21,991 nt of DNA from Candidatus Phytoplasma meliae. GTDB lineage: Bacteria; Bacillota_I; Bacilli_A; Acholeplasmatales; Acholeplasmataceae. Positions within the stretch are counted from its first letter, which is position 1, and each line of letters opens with the position of its first letter. Under the pieces are notes generated by a model. It was given only the letters and a program-made list of their open reading frames with translations, was not told where the DNA came from and searched no databases. This document shows, in pieces, positions 13,136 to 20,476 of the stretch. The stretch spans positions 24,821 through 46,811 of the forward strand of contig NZ_JACAOD020000015.1 of NCBI RefSeq assembly GCF_016876135.2, given 5' to 3'. The position numbers and the translations under genes are program-made.

Positions 13136-14512
13136 ATGATGTACCAATTTAATAAAAAAATAAGATTACAATTAGGATTATTTATTAGTATTTTGATTTT
13201 CTTTTTTAATAGTTTGACAGTGTGGGGGTTGCCACCAAGAGATTTAGAAAAAGAACAAGAATTAAGGAAGAAAGATAAAGAAGAGCGAGAAGAAGTAGAG
13301 AGTGGAAGACGCCGTTATTATGATTACACTCATTATTTACGAACATATTTAAGAGACACATATACAGCTGAAGAACTACTAGACATTGGATATACAGTTG
13401 AAGAATTATGGAATATAGGATTTACGCCTCAGGACCACTTAAAAAAAATAAGAAATAAAATTAAAGATGAAGGAGCTGTACTTGAAGCATTAAAAGCATT
13501 ACAAAAACGTGCTAGTCTTTACGCTTTAAACGAAATGGGGTTTACAGCCAAAGACTTAAAAAATGTAGGATTTATAATGTCCGAGTCCGATGGAAGTTTA
13601 TTTTCTCAGTCTAATTTTCACCCTAAAAAACTAAGAGAAGCAGGATATACAATAGAAGAATTCAAAGCTTGTGAGGATATAAGATTTTATCATTTCAAAG
13701 AAGCAGGATATACACTTAAAGAAATAAAAGACGTAGGATTGACAGCTGGTGCCTTTCCCATTCCATACCTCAAAAATGCAGGATTTACATTTAAAGAAAT
13801 AAAAGAAGTTTTAAAGAATGATTTTGGGGATATAGTCAAAAAACTAAAAGACATAGGATTTACACTTAAAGACTTAAAAGATGATGGATTTACACTTAGA
13901 GAAATAAAACATGCATATACACTTAAAGAAATAAAAGACGTAGGATATACAGCTGAAGAACTACTAAACGAAGGTTATAAACCTCAAGACTTAAAAAATG
14001 TAGGATTTACAGCTGAAAACTTAAAAAATGCAGGATATACACTTAAAGACTTAAAAGATGCAGGATTTACACTTAAAGACTTAAAAGATGCAGGCTTTTC
14101 TTTTAAAGAAAAAGAACCAAAAAAACTACAAGACACTCACATAATAATAAATAAACATAATGAAATAATAAATAATCTAGATAATAACGCCAAAGATATT
14201 ATCGGCAAGAAAACAACCACTATTGAAGACTTATTAAACAATAATAATAAGGTTGACGCAGTAGTTGTTAAAGAAACATGGCTAATACAGATGTTAAAAT
14301 GGTTTAAGTCTTATTGGTGGTTATTGGTTTCTTTTATTGTGATCCATCTTGGAATTAAGGTTATATTTGTGATTATGAAATTAGTTATTGCTAAAAATAA
14401 AAGACGTAAGACAACAAGCGATAAGACCGAGGAGAAAGGCGAACAAGAACAAGAGCATAAAGGAAATAAAAAGGACAAAGGAAATAAAGAGAAAGGAGGC
14501 GATTGGTGGTGA
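13136..14512 (+). CDS. Secreted, membrane-anchored protein with undecapeptide repeats
   Basis: 458 aa. AGGAGG precedes two adjacent in-frame ATGs (13136, 13139). The N-terminus is a Sec signal peptide (LGLFISILIFFFNSLTVWG, then LPPRD). Residues about 75-325 hold many repeats of roughly 11 residues, consensus (A/V)G(F/Y)T(L/A)K(E/D)(L/I)KD, most regular near the end (AGFTLKDLKDAGF). Such repeats usually form a helical solenoid. A helical linker, then a membrane span (about 397-420, WWLLVSFIVIHLGIKVIFVI), leaves a basic, Gln/Glu/Lys-rich cytoplasmic tail. The repeat region would therefore face outside the cell, suggesting adhesion or binding to a host partner (inference). The stop overlaps the next gene's start. 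Confidence 0.75.
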   Translation: MMYQFNKKIRLQLGLFISILIFFFNSLTVWGLPPRDLEKEQELRKKDKEEREEVESGRRRYYDYTHYLRTYLRDTYTAEELLDIGYTVEELWNIGFTPQDHLKKIRNKIKDEGAVLEALKALQKRASLYALNEMGFTAKDLKNVGFIMSESDGSLFSQSNFHPKKLREAGYTIEEFKACEDIRFYHFKEAGYTLKEIKDVGLTAGAFPIPYLKNAGFTFKEIKEVLKNDFGDIVKKLKDIGFTLKDLKDDGFTLREIKHAYTLKEIKDVGYTAEELLNEGYKPQDLKNVGFTAENLKNAGYTLKDLKDAGFTLKDLKDAGFSFKEKEPKKLQDTHIIINKHNEIINNLDNNAKDIIGKKTTTIEDLLNNNNKVDAVVVKETWLIQMLKWFKSYWWLLVSFIVIHLGIKVIFVIMKLVIAKNKRRKTTSDKTEEKGEQEQEHKGNKKDKGNKEKGGDWW

Positions 14513-15003
14513 TTCAAAAATTAAAACCATATTTATTTCTCTTTTACACTATTGCAGTATCAGTTGTGATTTACTTAGTGTTGCGGTTTTACTTCAAGAT
14601 TGATTTTGGATTTACCAAAATACAAAAATACGACCACAAAGAAATAGAAGAGTATAAGAAGTTGCAAGAAGAGCATAAAAAAATAGTTAAAAATAATGTT
14701 GAATTAAAAATAAATAATATGTTTTCAATTCCTCAAACATCAAATCAACCATCCCAACAACAATTAATACCCAAAACGGAATTAGACGTCAACATAGATA
14801 AACTTAGGGATGAAATAGCTACCTTAGTCAAACAAGATGTGAAAGACCCAAAACATGGCGTAGTCATTTATGAATTGCAAATTAAATTAGAAAAGTTAAT
14901 GTTCCAAAAAAGAGAGGAGTTAATGAAACCTCTTAATAATTTTATTGACGAATGGATAAAACATTACCCGGATGATGATATGAACGAGAAAGAGGAGAAG
15001 TGA
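14509..15003 (+). CDS. Membrane-anchored protein with extended helical domain
   Basis: About 164 aa. I favour GTG 14509, which overlaps the upstream stop as GTGA and lies nine bases after AAAGGAGG; GTG 14506 or TTG 14503 are alternatives. The overlap implies translational coupling. A membrane helix at about 8-28 (YLFLFYTIAVSVVIYLVLRF) is followed by a hydrophilic, helical, Lys/Glu-rich region and a Gln/Pro/Ser linker (about 72-88). No known family. It belongs to the tightly packed block C set. Confidence 0.65.
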   Translation: MIQKLKPYLFLFYTIAVSVVIYLVLRFYFKIDFGFTKIQKYDHKEIEEYKKLQEEHKKIVKNNVELKINNMFSIPQTSNQPSQQQLIPKTELDVNIDKLRDEIATLVKQDVKDPKHGVVIYELQIKLEKLMFQKREELMKPLNNFIDEWIKHYPDDDMNEKEEK

Positions 15004-15009
15004 TATAAA

Positions 15010-15414
15010 ATGTGGATTGTAGATGATATCGTAAACGCACTTGTCCCTTATGTAATTTCATATTTTGTTGCTGAATCCTTAAACCTTATTTTTGCTTTAA
15101 TATTGGCTAATGTTTTTTTAATAGAGTTTAATTTACTTAACTATTTAACTTCATTAGTTGAGAATGCTTTATTTTGGAGCGTCGATGATTGGGGTTGGAT
15201 TGGTTTTATGTTAAGCAAAATGACAATGTTATTAATTCGGATGTTTGCTGTTAGTAGTGCTTTTTTGCTTTTATTTAAAAACGCTGCTACTGTTGGGAGA
15301 TTCTTATTAGAAGTTGTCAAAATAATTATTAGCGGTGTGGCAACTATTATTAATCTACATCAAAAAGGTTTAAAGTTTATATTTAAACACATTAGTAACA
15401 AGGAAAGTGGGTGA
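15010..15414 (+). CDS. Multi-span membrane protein (134 aa)
   Basis: 134 aa with GAGGAG upstream. About three hydrophobic segments: 11-45 (SLNLIFALILANVFLIEFNL), 60-90 (MLSKMTMLLIRMFAVSSAFL) and 96-115 (FLLEVVKIIISGVATIINL), then a basic tail. It starts six bp after the preceding stop and ends six bp before the next start. Small polytopic proteins between secreted proteins can be assembly or export partners; nothing identifies it further. Confidence 0.7.
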   Translation: MWIVDDIVNALVPYVISYFVAESLNLIFALILANVFLIEFNLLNYLTSLVENALFWSVDDWGWIGFMLSKMTMLLIRMFAVSSAFLLLFKNAATVGRFLLEVVKIIISGVATIINLHQKGLKFIFKHISNKESG

Positions 15415-15420
15415 TGACTG

Positions 15421-16704
15421 ATGATAAAAAAAATACATCAGCAACAAAGTTTGAAATCTAGACTATTTTATTTATTGGTAGTGCTTTCGTTGTTCTCAAT
15501 ACATTTACATTTATCGCCTAATAACCAAACAGTCTATGGTGGTTTTGGGGGTTGGTGGGAAGATGTTGTCGAAGGAACACGCAAAGGATTAGAAAACACT
15601 GGTGATTTTTTAAAAGAAACCACCGAAACATTAGCAACTGCCACGAAAGATGTTGTGATGTTTGTGCCTAATGTAGTTACAGGAGTGGCTAAAATTGAAA
15701 TAGAAAAAATGCAAGATCATATGCTCCTTACAACGGCGGAATTAACTATTGAGGTATTGAAGCTACAAGAACAACAAACTATCGACTTACAAAATCAAAA
15801 AATACAAGAAATACAAGAGAGAACCCAAAGAATACAAAAAGAAATGAAAGAAAAAGTGCAGAAGAAAAAAAAGGAATTATTGCAATATATCGACGATAAA
15901 ATAAACGAGATCAAAGGATATTCCCAAAATATTAAATCTCAAAAAGATATCATAGAAATACAACAAAAAGTATCTAACATTTTTGCAGATGTGATAAAAG
16001 CAACTAATAGCTTACAACAAGATTTAATAATAAATATTAAAGCATCATCTACAAAGGAAATACAAAGTATCGAAGCTATCAAAATCCAAATGCAAGATAA
16101 GTTTAATGAGATAGCCCAAACAAGAGCAAAAGCGCAGGATTTAATTGATGAAATAAAAGCAAGAGAAAATAAATATATTTCTTTAGAAAATATTAATTTG
16201 ACATCTCCAATAAAAATGTTGGAAGGTATAACAATCAACACAATAGTGCAAGCAATTGAAGTTTTTAAAACTATGGTTAAAAAAATTGCTGATGTCATCA
16301 ATAATGTCATTAATAAGGTAGGAGAAATAATAGTTGTTGTTTGTAATTGGATTAAAGAAGCAATTATGAAAATAGTTGCAGTAATCCAAAAGATAATTGA
16401 AACTGTTTTTAAAGTGATTGCTTGGGTATGGCAACAAATTAAACAAGGAGTAAAATGGATTAGTGATAAAATAGTTGCATTTGTAAAATGGATGTCAGAT
16501 AATTTGGCACAAAGAACAACGATAAATCATAGGAGAAACATCCTTAAAGCTTTTTTTACTTTGAAAAATATTTTAAAATGGGTATCTTGTTATCTTTTGG
16601 TTTGGTCAATAATAATTTGGTTAAGGTCGGTTTGGGTCTTAACTTATCATTTTAGTTATCGCAAAAAGAAAGAAAGGGACGTTATAGTGCTAAATGAATA
16701 TTAA
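15421..16704 (+). CDS. Secreted coiled-coil protein with amphipathic helices and C-terminal anchor
   Basis: 427 aa. Signal peptide at about 1-41 (FYLLVVLSLFSIHLHLSPNN, then QTVYGG). Next a Gly/Trp-rich segment (GGFGGWWEDVVEG), then a long coiled coil (about 95-245, Gln/Lys/Glu/Ile-rich). Residues about 275-370 are consecutive amphipathic/hydrophobic helices with many Val, Ile and Trp (KIIETVFKVIAWVWQQIKQG). A final membrane helix (about 385-410, WVSCYLLVWSIIIWLRSVWV) and a basic tail end the protein. The hydrophobic-helix array recalls phage tape-measure proteins and pore-forming toxins, but I have no sequence-level match. It probably functions outside the membrane together with the block C proteins. 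Confidence 0.7.
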   Translation: MIKKIHQQQSLKSRLFYLLVVLSLFSIHLHLSPNNQTVYGGFGGWWEDVVEGTRKGLENTGDFLKETTETLATATKDVVMFVPNVVTGVAKIEIEKMQDHMLLTTAELTIEVLKLQEQQTIDLQNQKIQEIQERTQRIQKEMKEKVQKKKKELLQYIDDKINEIKGYSQNIKSQKDIIEIQQKVSNIFADVIKATNSLQQDLIINIKASSTKEIQSIEAIKIQMQDKFNEIAQTRAKAQDLIDEIKARENKYISLENINLTSPIKMLEGITINTIVQAIEVFKTMVKKIADVINNVINKVGEIIVVVCNWIKEAIMKIVAVIQKIIETVFKVIAWVWQQIKQGVKWISDKIVAFVKWMSDNLAQRTTINHRRNILKAFFTLKNILKWVSCYLLVWSIIIWLRSVWVLTYHFSYRKKKERDVIVLNEY

Positions 16705-16831
16705 AGAATATTGGGATATTGGAATTAAATATTTAAGTCTTGGGATACAGTATTTTATTTTATTTTTTTTATTTATCATCTTTATTAGATTAGCATATAT
16801 TGTTTGTTTTAATACTGATGAGAGTGGTTAA
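16694..16831 (+). CDS. Small membrane protein overlapping the previous gene (45 aa)
   Basis: ATG 16694 lies inside the last codons of the 427-aa gene (11-bp overlap, other frame) and runs to TAA 16831. The product has one long hydrophobic helix (about 13-39, YLSLGIQYFILFFLFIIFIR) and a short acidic end. The overlap and uninterrupted frame suggest a translationally coupled small gene. The nearest ribosome-like site (AAAGGGA) is about 15 bases away. Confidence 0.5.
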   Translation: MNIKEYWDIGIKYLSLGIQYFILFFLFIIFIRLAYIVCFNTDESG

Positions 16832-16852
16832 ACAGTTATCTAAGCATAAAAC

Positions 16853-16880
16853 TTGTTTTTTTTTTTTTTGAGGGTATAAT
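16853..16880 (+). promoter_or_regulatory. Promoter with a T14 homopolymer in its spacer
   Basis: TTGTTT (16853-16858) and a perfect TATAAT (16875-16880) are separated by 16 bp. A run of 14 T (16856-16869) covers the end of the -35 box and most of the spacer. Transcription would start near 16887, just before the ribosome site AGAAAGG (16901-16907) of the next gene. Confidence 0.7.
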
Positions 16881-16921
16881 AGTAATTGTTACAAACTATA
16901 AGAAAGGTAAAAAAATGTATC

Positions 16922-18490
16922 ATGAAATTACCTAATATAAGGCGTTTGAAAAAGAAGCTTCCAGGAGTTAATATAATACCTACAATTATTATTTTTAGTA
17001 TATTAATTACTTTCATAGTTTTAATATTTTGGGGTGTTATTAGCCAACATCAAGAAACTATCCAACAAGCAGAAATTAAAAATATTGATGTTGAAGCAGA
17101 AGCAACAAAATTGGTTAATGAACGTTTCGAAAAAATTCGTGAAATAGATACTAAAAGAGAAAAAATAGAACGTGAATCGGTAGAAGAGCTGACAGATGTT
17201 TTTCATAAAACCGATGATGAATTAAAAGCACAAAGAAAATTGATAACCGATAAGATCTTGAAATTAGAAGAATTAGGACGAGAAAAAGATAGTTTAATAA
17301 ATGGTTTAAATACAACAATAGACCAATTACAAAAAAGTAAGTCTAAGGAAGCACAAGATGATATAAACAACCTTAGAAAACAATTACAAGAGTTGGAAAC
17401 AACAAAAAACAAAGTAATTGATGATCTTAAAACACAATTAAATACCTTAGAACAAAACATAACAACTAAACAAAATGAAATAAATAGTTTAAATACAACA
17501 ATACCTAAACCTTATAAAGAATATAAATTATCATTAGAACCATATTATACCTACAAGGATAAAGAGGGCAACACAATTAGAGAATACCGTTTATTTGATA
17601 AAATGCACCCAACTCAAAAAGATATTAAGGGTAACCCTAATTTCTTAGAACGCAAAGACTTTGAATCAATAATGAGTAAATATGGTCTTCAAGTATACCC
17701 TATCAAATGGACTAATGGTAAAGAAAACTTATATAATTGCGAATATGATAGTGATATGACAGTTAAAGAACATTATGGTTGGAGAGTATCAAAAGCCAAT
17801 TATCAATTAATTCAAACTAATCAACCTAACAATACAACTGAATTATTGACAAAAGATAAATATGGTGATAATGGTTTTTGGAATAAAAGTAATTGTTTTT
17901 TGAATGGAATTACTAATATACAAATAGATCAAGTATTAAATAGTAATATAAAAAATAAGACTCCATATATAAGATTGATGACTAAAAACCTAGAATTAGA
18001 GTTTGATTGGTTAAACTTTATTTGTACTCATTTTAAAAATAAATTACCTAAAACAGCGGATGCACAAGAACGCATAGCGGATGCACAAGAACACGCAAGG
18101 TGGGTACAAGAATGGACAATGAGGGCACAAGAATGGACAACGGATAAATATTACACAGAGATGGCACAAGAATGCACAACGATGGTACGAAGACAGATAA
18201 CCAAAGCCAACCAATTAATCCAACAAGCCAAAGCAAATAATGAACCAACCTTTAATATAATATCTAAACAAGTAACAAAAAGAGTATATGATTATAACAA
18301 CCCTCAAACATTCACCGAATATGATACATCATACAACACCCAAGAATGGAATAATTGGTTAAAAGGGTTAAACCTTCAACCAAACGACCCATTATACACC
18401 ATAAGAGAGTTCATATTATATCACACAGATAATGACCCACAAACGACCCATGTAGGACAAGTAAATTATGATCTACCAACAGGACATTAA
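16922..18490 (+). CDS. Membrane-anchored coiled-coil surface protein (about 522 aa)
   Basis: I choose ATG 16922; the in-frame TTG at 16886 coincides with the predicted transcription start and is unlikely. A competing ATG at 16915 is better spaced from AGAAAGG but gives only six codons in another frame. Residues about 16-40 (IIPTIIIFSILITFIVLIFW) form a membrane anchor. About 45-200 is coiled coil (LRKQLQELETTKNKVIDDLK). From about 205 a folded domain follows, rich in Tyr, Asn and Trp. A short repeated tract lies near 385-425 (QEWTMRAQEWTTDKYY), from imperfect ~24-bp repeats at 18053-18190. Probably displayed on the cell surface; expression may be phase-variable. Confidence 0.7.
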   Translation: MKLPNIRRLKKKLPGVNIIPTIIIFSILITFIVLIFWGVISQHQETIQQAEIKNIDVEAEATKLVNERFEKIREIDTKREKIERESVEELTDVFHKTDDELKAQRKLITDKILKLEELGREKDSLINGLNTTIDQLQKSKSKEAQDDINNLRKQLQELETTKNKVIDDLKTQLNTLEQNITTKQNEINSLNTTIPKPYKEYKLSLEPYYTYKDKEGNTIREYRLFDKMHPTQKDIKGNPNFLERKDFESIMSKYGLQVYPIKWTNGKENLYNCEYDSDMTVKEHYGWRVSKANYQLIQTNQPNNTTELLTKDKYGDNGFWNKSNCFLNGITNIQIDQVLNSNIKNKTPYIRLMTKNLELEFDWLNFICTHFKNKLPKTADAQERIADAQEHARWVQEWTMRAQEWTTDKYYTEMAQECTTMVRRQITKANQLIQQAKANNEPTFNIISKQVTKRVYDYNNPQTFTEYDTSYNTQEWNNWLKGLNLQPNDPLYTIREFILYHTDNDPQTTHVGQVNYDLPTGH

Positions 18491-18502
18491 TTAATATAAA
18501 TT

Positions 18503-18532
18503 CCTTAAAAGACTGTGGAAAGTCTTTTAAGG
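18503..18532 (+). terminator. 12-bp hairpin between surface gene and transposase
   Basis: CCTTAAAAGACT (18503-18514), loop GTGGAA, AGTCTTTTAAGG (18521-18532) is perfect but lacks a T-run. It may end the upstream transcript or shield the transposase gene from readthrough translation, as hairpins near IS ends often do. Confidence 0.5.
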
Positions 18533-18590
18533 GCATCAATAAACGCTTAAAACAAAAAACAAGAAAGGTAAAAAGAAAAAGAAAAAGACC

Positions 18591-19760
18591 GTGAGACCAA
18601 AACATAATCAAACATATAGTGAAAAAGTAAAATGGGAAGCAATCTTAGCATGGAAAAGGGGAAGCGATGCGGAAGAGATTGCCAAACAATTAAACATTAC
18701 CAATCATCACAATATTTATTATTGGTTTAACCTTAGTAAAAAAAATGATTTTAAAGGATTTAATGATAAAAGAAAAGTCAAAGGGATTAAAAGAAAAGCA
18801 ATTAATTTTAATGATCCCAAAATAAAACAAATTATCAAGGACTATCATAATAACAAAAATAAAGATGTATTATTTAATGCTATTAAAAAATTAAAAGCTA
18901 AAATCAACATTACTCAATTGATGCAACATTTACAACTTGCAAGAAGTACTTTTTATTATTGCAAGAAAGAAAAAGCAACCCCGGAACAAGACCACAATTT
19001 AATTACTAATATCAAATTAATTGCTGATAAGTTTAGTTATACCAATAAAAGAGGTGATAAAATTTATACTTTGGGTTGGCGTTCTATTTTTAGAGAATTG
19101 AAATTAATGAATATTAATAAAACCTCATATCAAATTCAAAAAATTATGAAAGATCATAATTTATTTTGTAAGACAAAACAAAACACATCCCACTTAACGA
19201 AAAAGAAACGACAAGAAAAGAGAGAGAACTTATTACGAGGAAACAAAAAAACAACCAAAGAGGGGCAAATATATTGTACTGATATAACTGCTATCCCATA
19301 CGGACGATGGAACAATATATTTTATTTATCTACGATCATGGATTTACACACTAAAAAAATTATTAATTATAATTTAGGGAGCAAACAAGATCAAGATTTT
19401 GTTTTAAAGACTTTAAACGGGATAAAAAAGGTAGAGAATGATTGCTTTTTACATTCTGATAGAGGCACACAATATCAAGCTAACCAATACGGAGAGGCTT
19501 TAAAAGCTAAAAACATCAAACAAAGCTTTTCACGTCCACGAACTCCAAGGGATAATCCCTATATTGAAAACTTTTTTAGCCAATTTAAATTAAATACAAT
19601 CCATTTAGAACACAAAGAGGATTTAACAAAGTTAGAAATAATTAAAATAACTGATAATTTTATTAAACAGTACAACGATAAGCGCAATAGAATTATCCAA
19701 AGTGGTTACACTTGTCCGTTTAGTAATAAAAAAAAGAAAAAATATTTTAAAAATATATAA
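18591..19760 (+). CDS. IS3-family (IS150-like) transposase, single fused frame
   Basis: 389 aa. The N-terminus is a helix-turn-helix (YSEKVKWEAILAWKRGSDAE, then EIAKQLNI), equal to OrfA. The middle has LARSTFYYC, the usual start of OrfB. The C-terminal integrase core shows D231 (YCTDITAIPY), D290 (HSDRGTQYQ) and E326 (NPYIENFFSQFK), a DD35E spacing. It catalyses copy-paste transposition through a circular intermediate. IS3 elements normally make the full enzyme by -1 frameshifting from orfA to orfB; here both are in one frame. Start is GTG 18591; no in-frame ATG lies before the HTH and no good ribosome site is nearby, only an A/G-rich tract. I could not find the terminal inverted repeats. It appears intact. 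Confidence 0.85.
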   Translation: MRPKHNQTYSEKVKWEAILAWKRGSDAEEIAKQLNITNHHNIYYWFNLSKKNDFKGFNDKRKVKGIKRKAINFNDPKIKQIIKDYHNNKNKDVLFNAIKKLKAKINITQLMQHLQLARSTFYYCKKEKATPEQDHNLITNIKLIADKFSYTNKRGDKIYTLGWRSIFRELKLMNINKTSYQIQKIMKDHNLFCKTKQNTSHLTKKKRQEKRENLLRGNKKTTKEGQIYCTDITAIPYGRWNNIFYLSTIMDLHTKKIINYNLGSKQDQDFVLKTLNGIKKVENDCFLHSDRGTQYQANQYGEALKAKNIKQSFSRPRTPRDNPYIENFFSQFKLNTIHLEHKEDLTKLEIIKITDNFIKQYNDKRNRIIQSGYTCPFSNKKKKKYFKNI

Positions 19761-19793
19761 AAAAGCATCTAAAAAAGCAGTTTTAAAAAAAAT

Positions 19794-19865
19794 ATAAGCA
19801 AGATATAAGCTATATATAAGCATAATATAAGCTATATATAAGCATAATATAAGCATAATATAAGC
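19794..19865. repeat. Seven 11-bp iteron-like repeats
   Basis: ATAAGC occurs at 19794, 19805, 19816, 19827, 19838, 19849 and 19860, exactly every 11 bp. The full unit is roughly ATATAAGC plus three A/T-rich bases, alternating between CATA and CTAT after the G. The period equals one DNA turn, so a protein binding each unit would line up on one face. It follows the transposase by about 30 bp. Confidence 0.75.
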
Positions 19866-19970
19866 TATATATGGTTAAAAATGTGAAAAATTGTAAAAAC
19901 AAAGTAAAAACATTTAAAAACTGTTAAAAAATCATAAAAACATAAAAAATAATTTAATATTTAATTCACC

Positions 19971-20010
19971 TTCTTTTAAAAAAGAGGGTATTTAGTGTTG
20001 GTTTTTATTA
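19971..20010 (+). terminator. Possible terminator after the transposase region
   Basis: ACCTTCTTTT and AAAAGAGGGT (about 19970-19991) pair with one G-U and a very short loop, followed by ATTTAGTGTTGGTTTTT. The symmetry would allow use from either side. Confidence 0.35.
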
Positions 20011-20179
20011 TATATAATAAACTATTTAAAAAAAATACATTTTTTTATGTATATGTGTTGACAAACAAAATAATTTGTAGTACCCTATATTTATACGTTA
20101 GTATAATAATAGTTTTTATATACTATATAATAAATAAACTAATATATAATTAATTATTAATATAATATTATAATAAAAT

Positions 20180-20214
20180 ACTGTCTAAGACAGTCTAAGA
20201 CAGTCTAAGACAGT
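20180..20214. repeat. Tandem palindromic repeats
   Basis: ACTGTCTAAGACAGT (20180-20194) is a 15-bp palindrome with 7-bp arms around one A. The unit CTAAGACAGT then repeats twice more, giving overlapping palindromic sites at 10-bp intervals up to 20214. It looks like a cluster of operator sites. Confidence 0.65.
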
Positions 20215-20229
20215 TATATAATATATAAT

Positions 20230-20342
20230 AATTTCTTTTTCTTTTTATTCTTTTTTTCTTTTTTTTGGTTCTTTTTTTTCTTTTTTTCTTGTTTTTCTTT
20301 TTCTTTTAAGAAAATTGTTCTTTTTCTTTTAAGAAAATTGTT
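20230..20342. repeat. Polypyrimidine tract with a perfect 23-bp tandem repeat
   Basis: About 75 bases are almost pure T/C. They end in two identical copies of a 23-bp unit (20297-20319 and 20320-20342; core CTTTTAAGAAAATTGTT), directly before a consensus promoter. Confidence 0.7.
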
Positions 20343-20349
20343 TTATGTG

Positions 20350-20377
20350 TTGACATTTGTTGTTAACGTGTTATAAT
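20350..20377 (+). promoter_or_regulatory. Consensus promoter without an obvious gene
   Basis: TTGACA (20350-20355), 16-bp spacer, TATAAT (20372-20377), both hexamers perfect. No convincing + strand ORF follows within about 400 bases. The transcript would run into the 3' end of the minus-strand gene at 20477-20767. Confidence 0.75.
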
Positions 20378-20381
20378 ATAA

Positions 20382-20475
20382 GTAATTGATAGTTACAAAA
20401 AATAATTTTGTAATTAGCAATTAATTTTTGATAAATAAAACATAGCAAAAGTTTAGCTTATAAGTTAACTCGAAA
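20382..20475 (+). ncRNA. Candidate small RNA from the orphan promoter
   Basis: The expected transcript begins near 20384 and immediately folds: TAATTG..AGTTACAAAA pairs with TTTTGTAATT..CAATTA (about 20383-20429) with small bulges. The sequence after it has no start codon with a ribosome site. The 3' end is unknown. It might be a regulatory or antisense RNA, or only the leader of a lost gene. Confidence 0.3.
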
Positions 20476-20476
20476 A

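Noticed and set aside
690..18490. Standard phytoplasma potential mobile unit (PMU)
   Set aside because: None of the hallmark genes (dnaB, dnaG, tmk, ssb, hflB, himA, fliA) can be recognised.
8774..18490. Firm assignment as a filamentous phage or plectrovirus
   Set aside because: No Walker-A assembly ATPase (Zot/pI-like) and no recognisable major coat protein; it stays a hypothesis.
3381..18590. Composite IS3 transposon
   Set aside because: The left IS piece is only a fragment and differs from the right one; no matching ends or target duplication were seen.
19794..19865. CRISPR or tRNA-like repeat
   Set aside because: Repeats of 11 bp without spacers; no cloverleaf can be drawn.
20041..20091. 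Second promoter at TTGACA 20058
   Set aside because: A perfect -35 but only TACCCT at 17-bp spacing, with no gene downstream; too weak to list.
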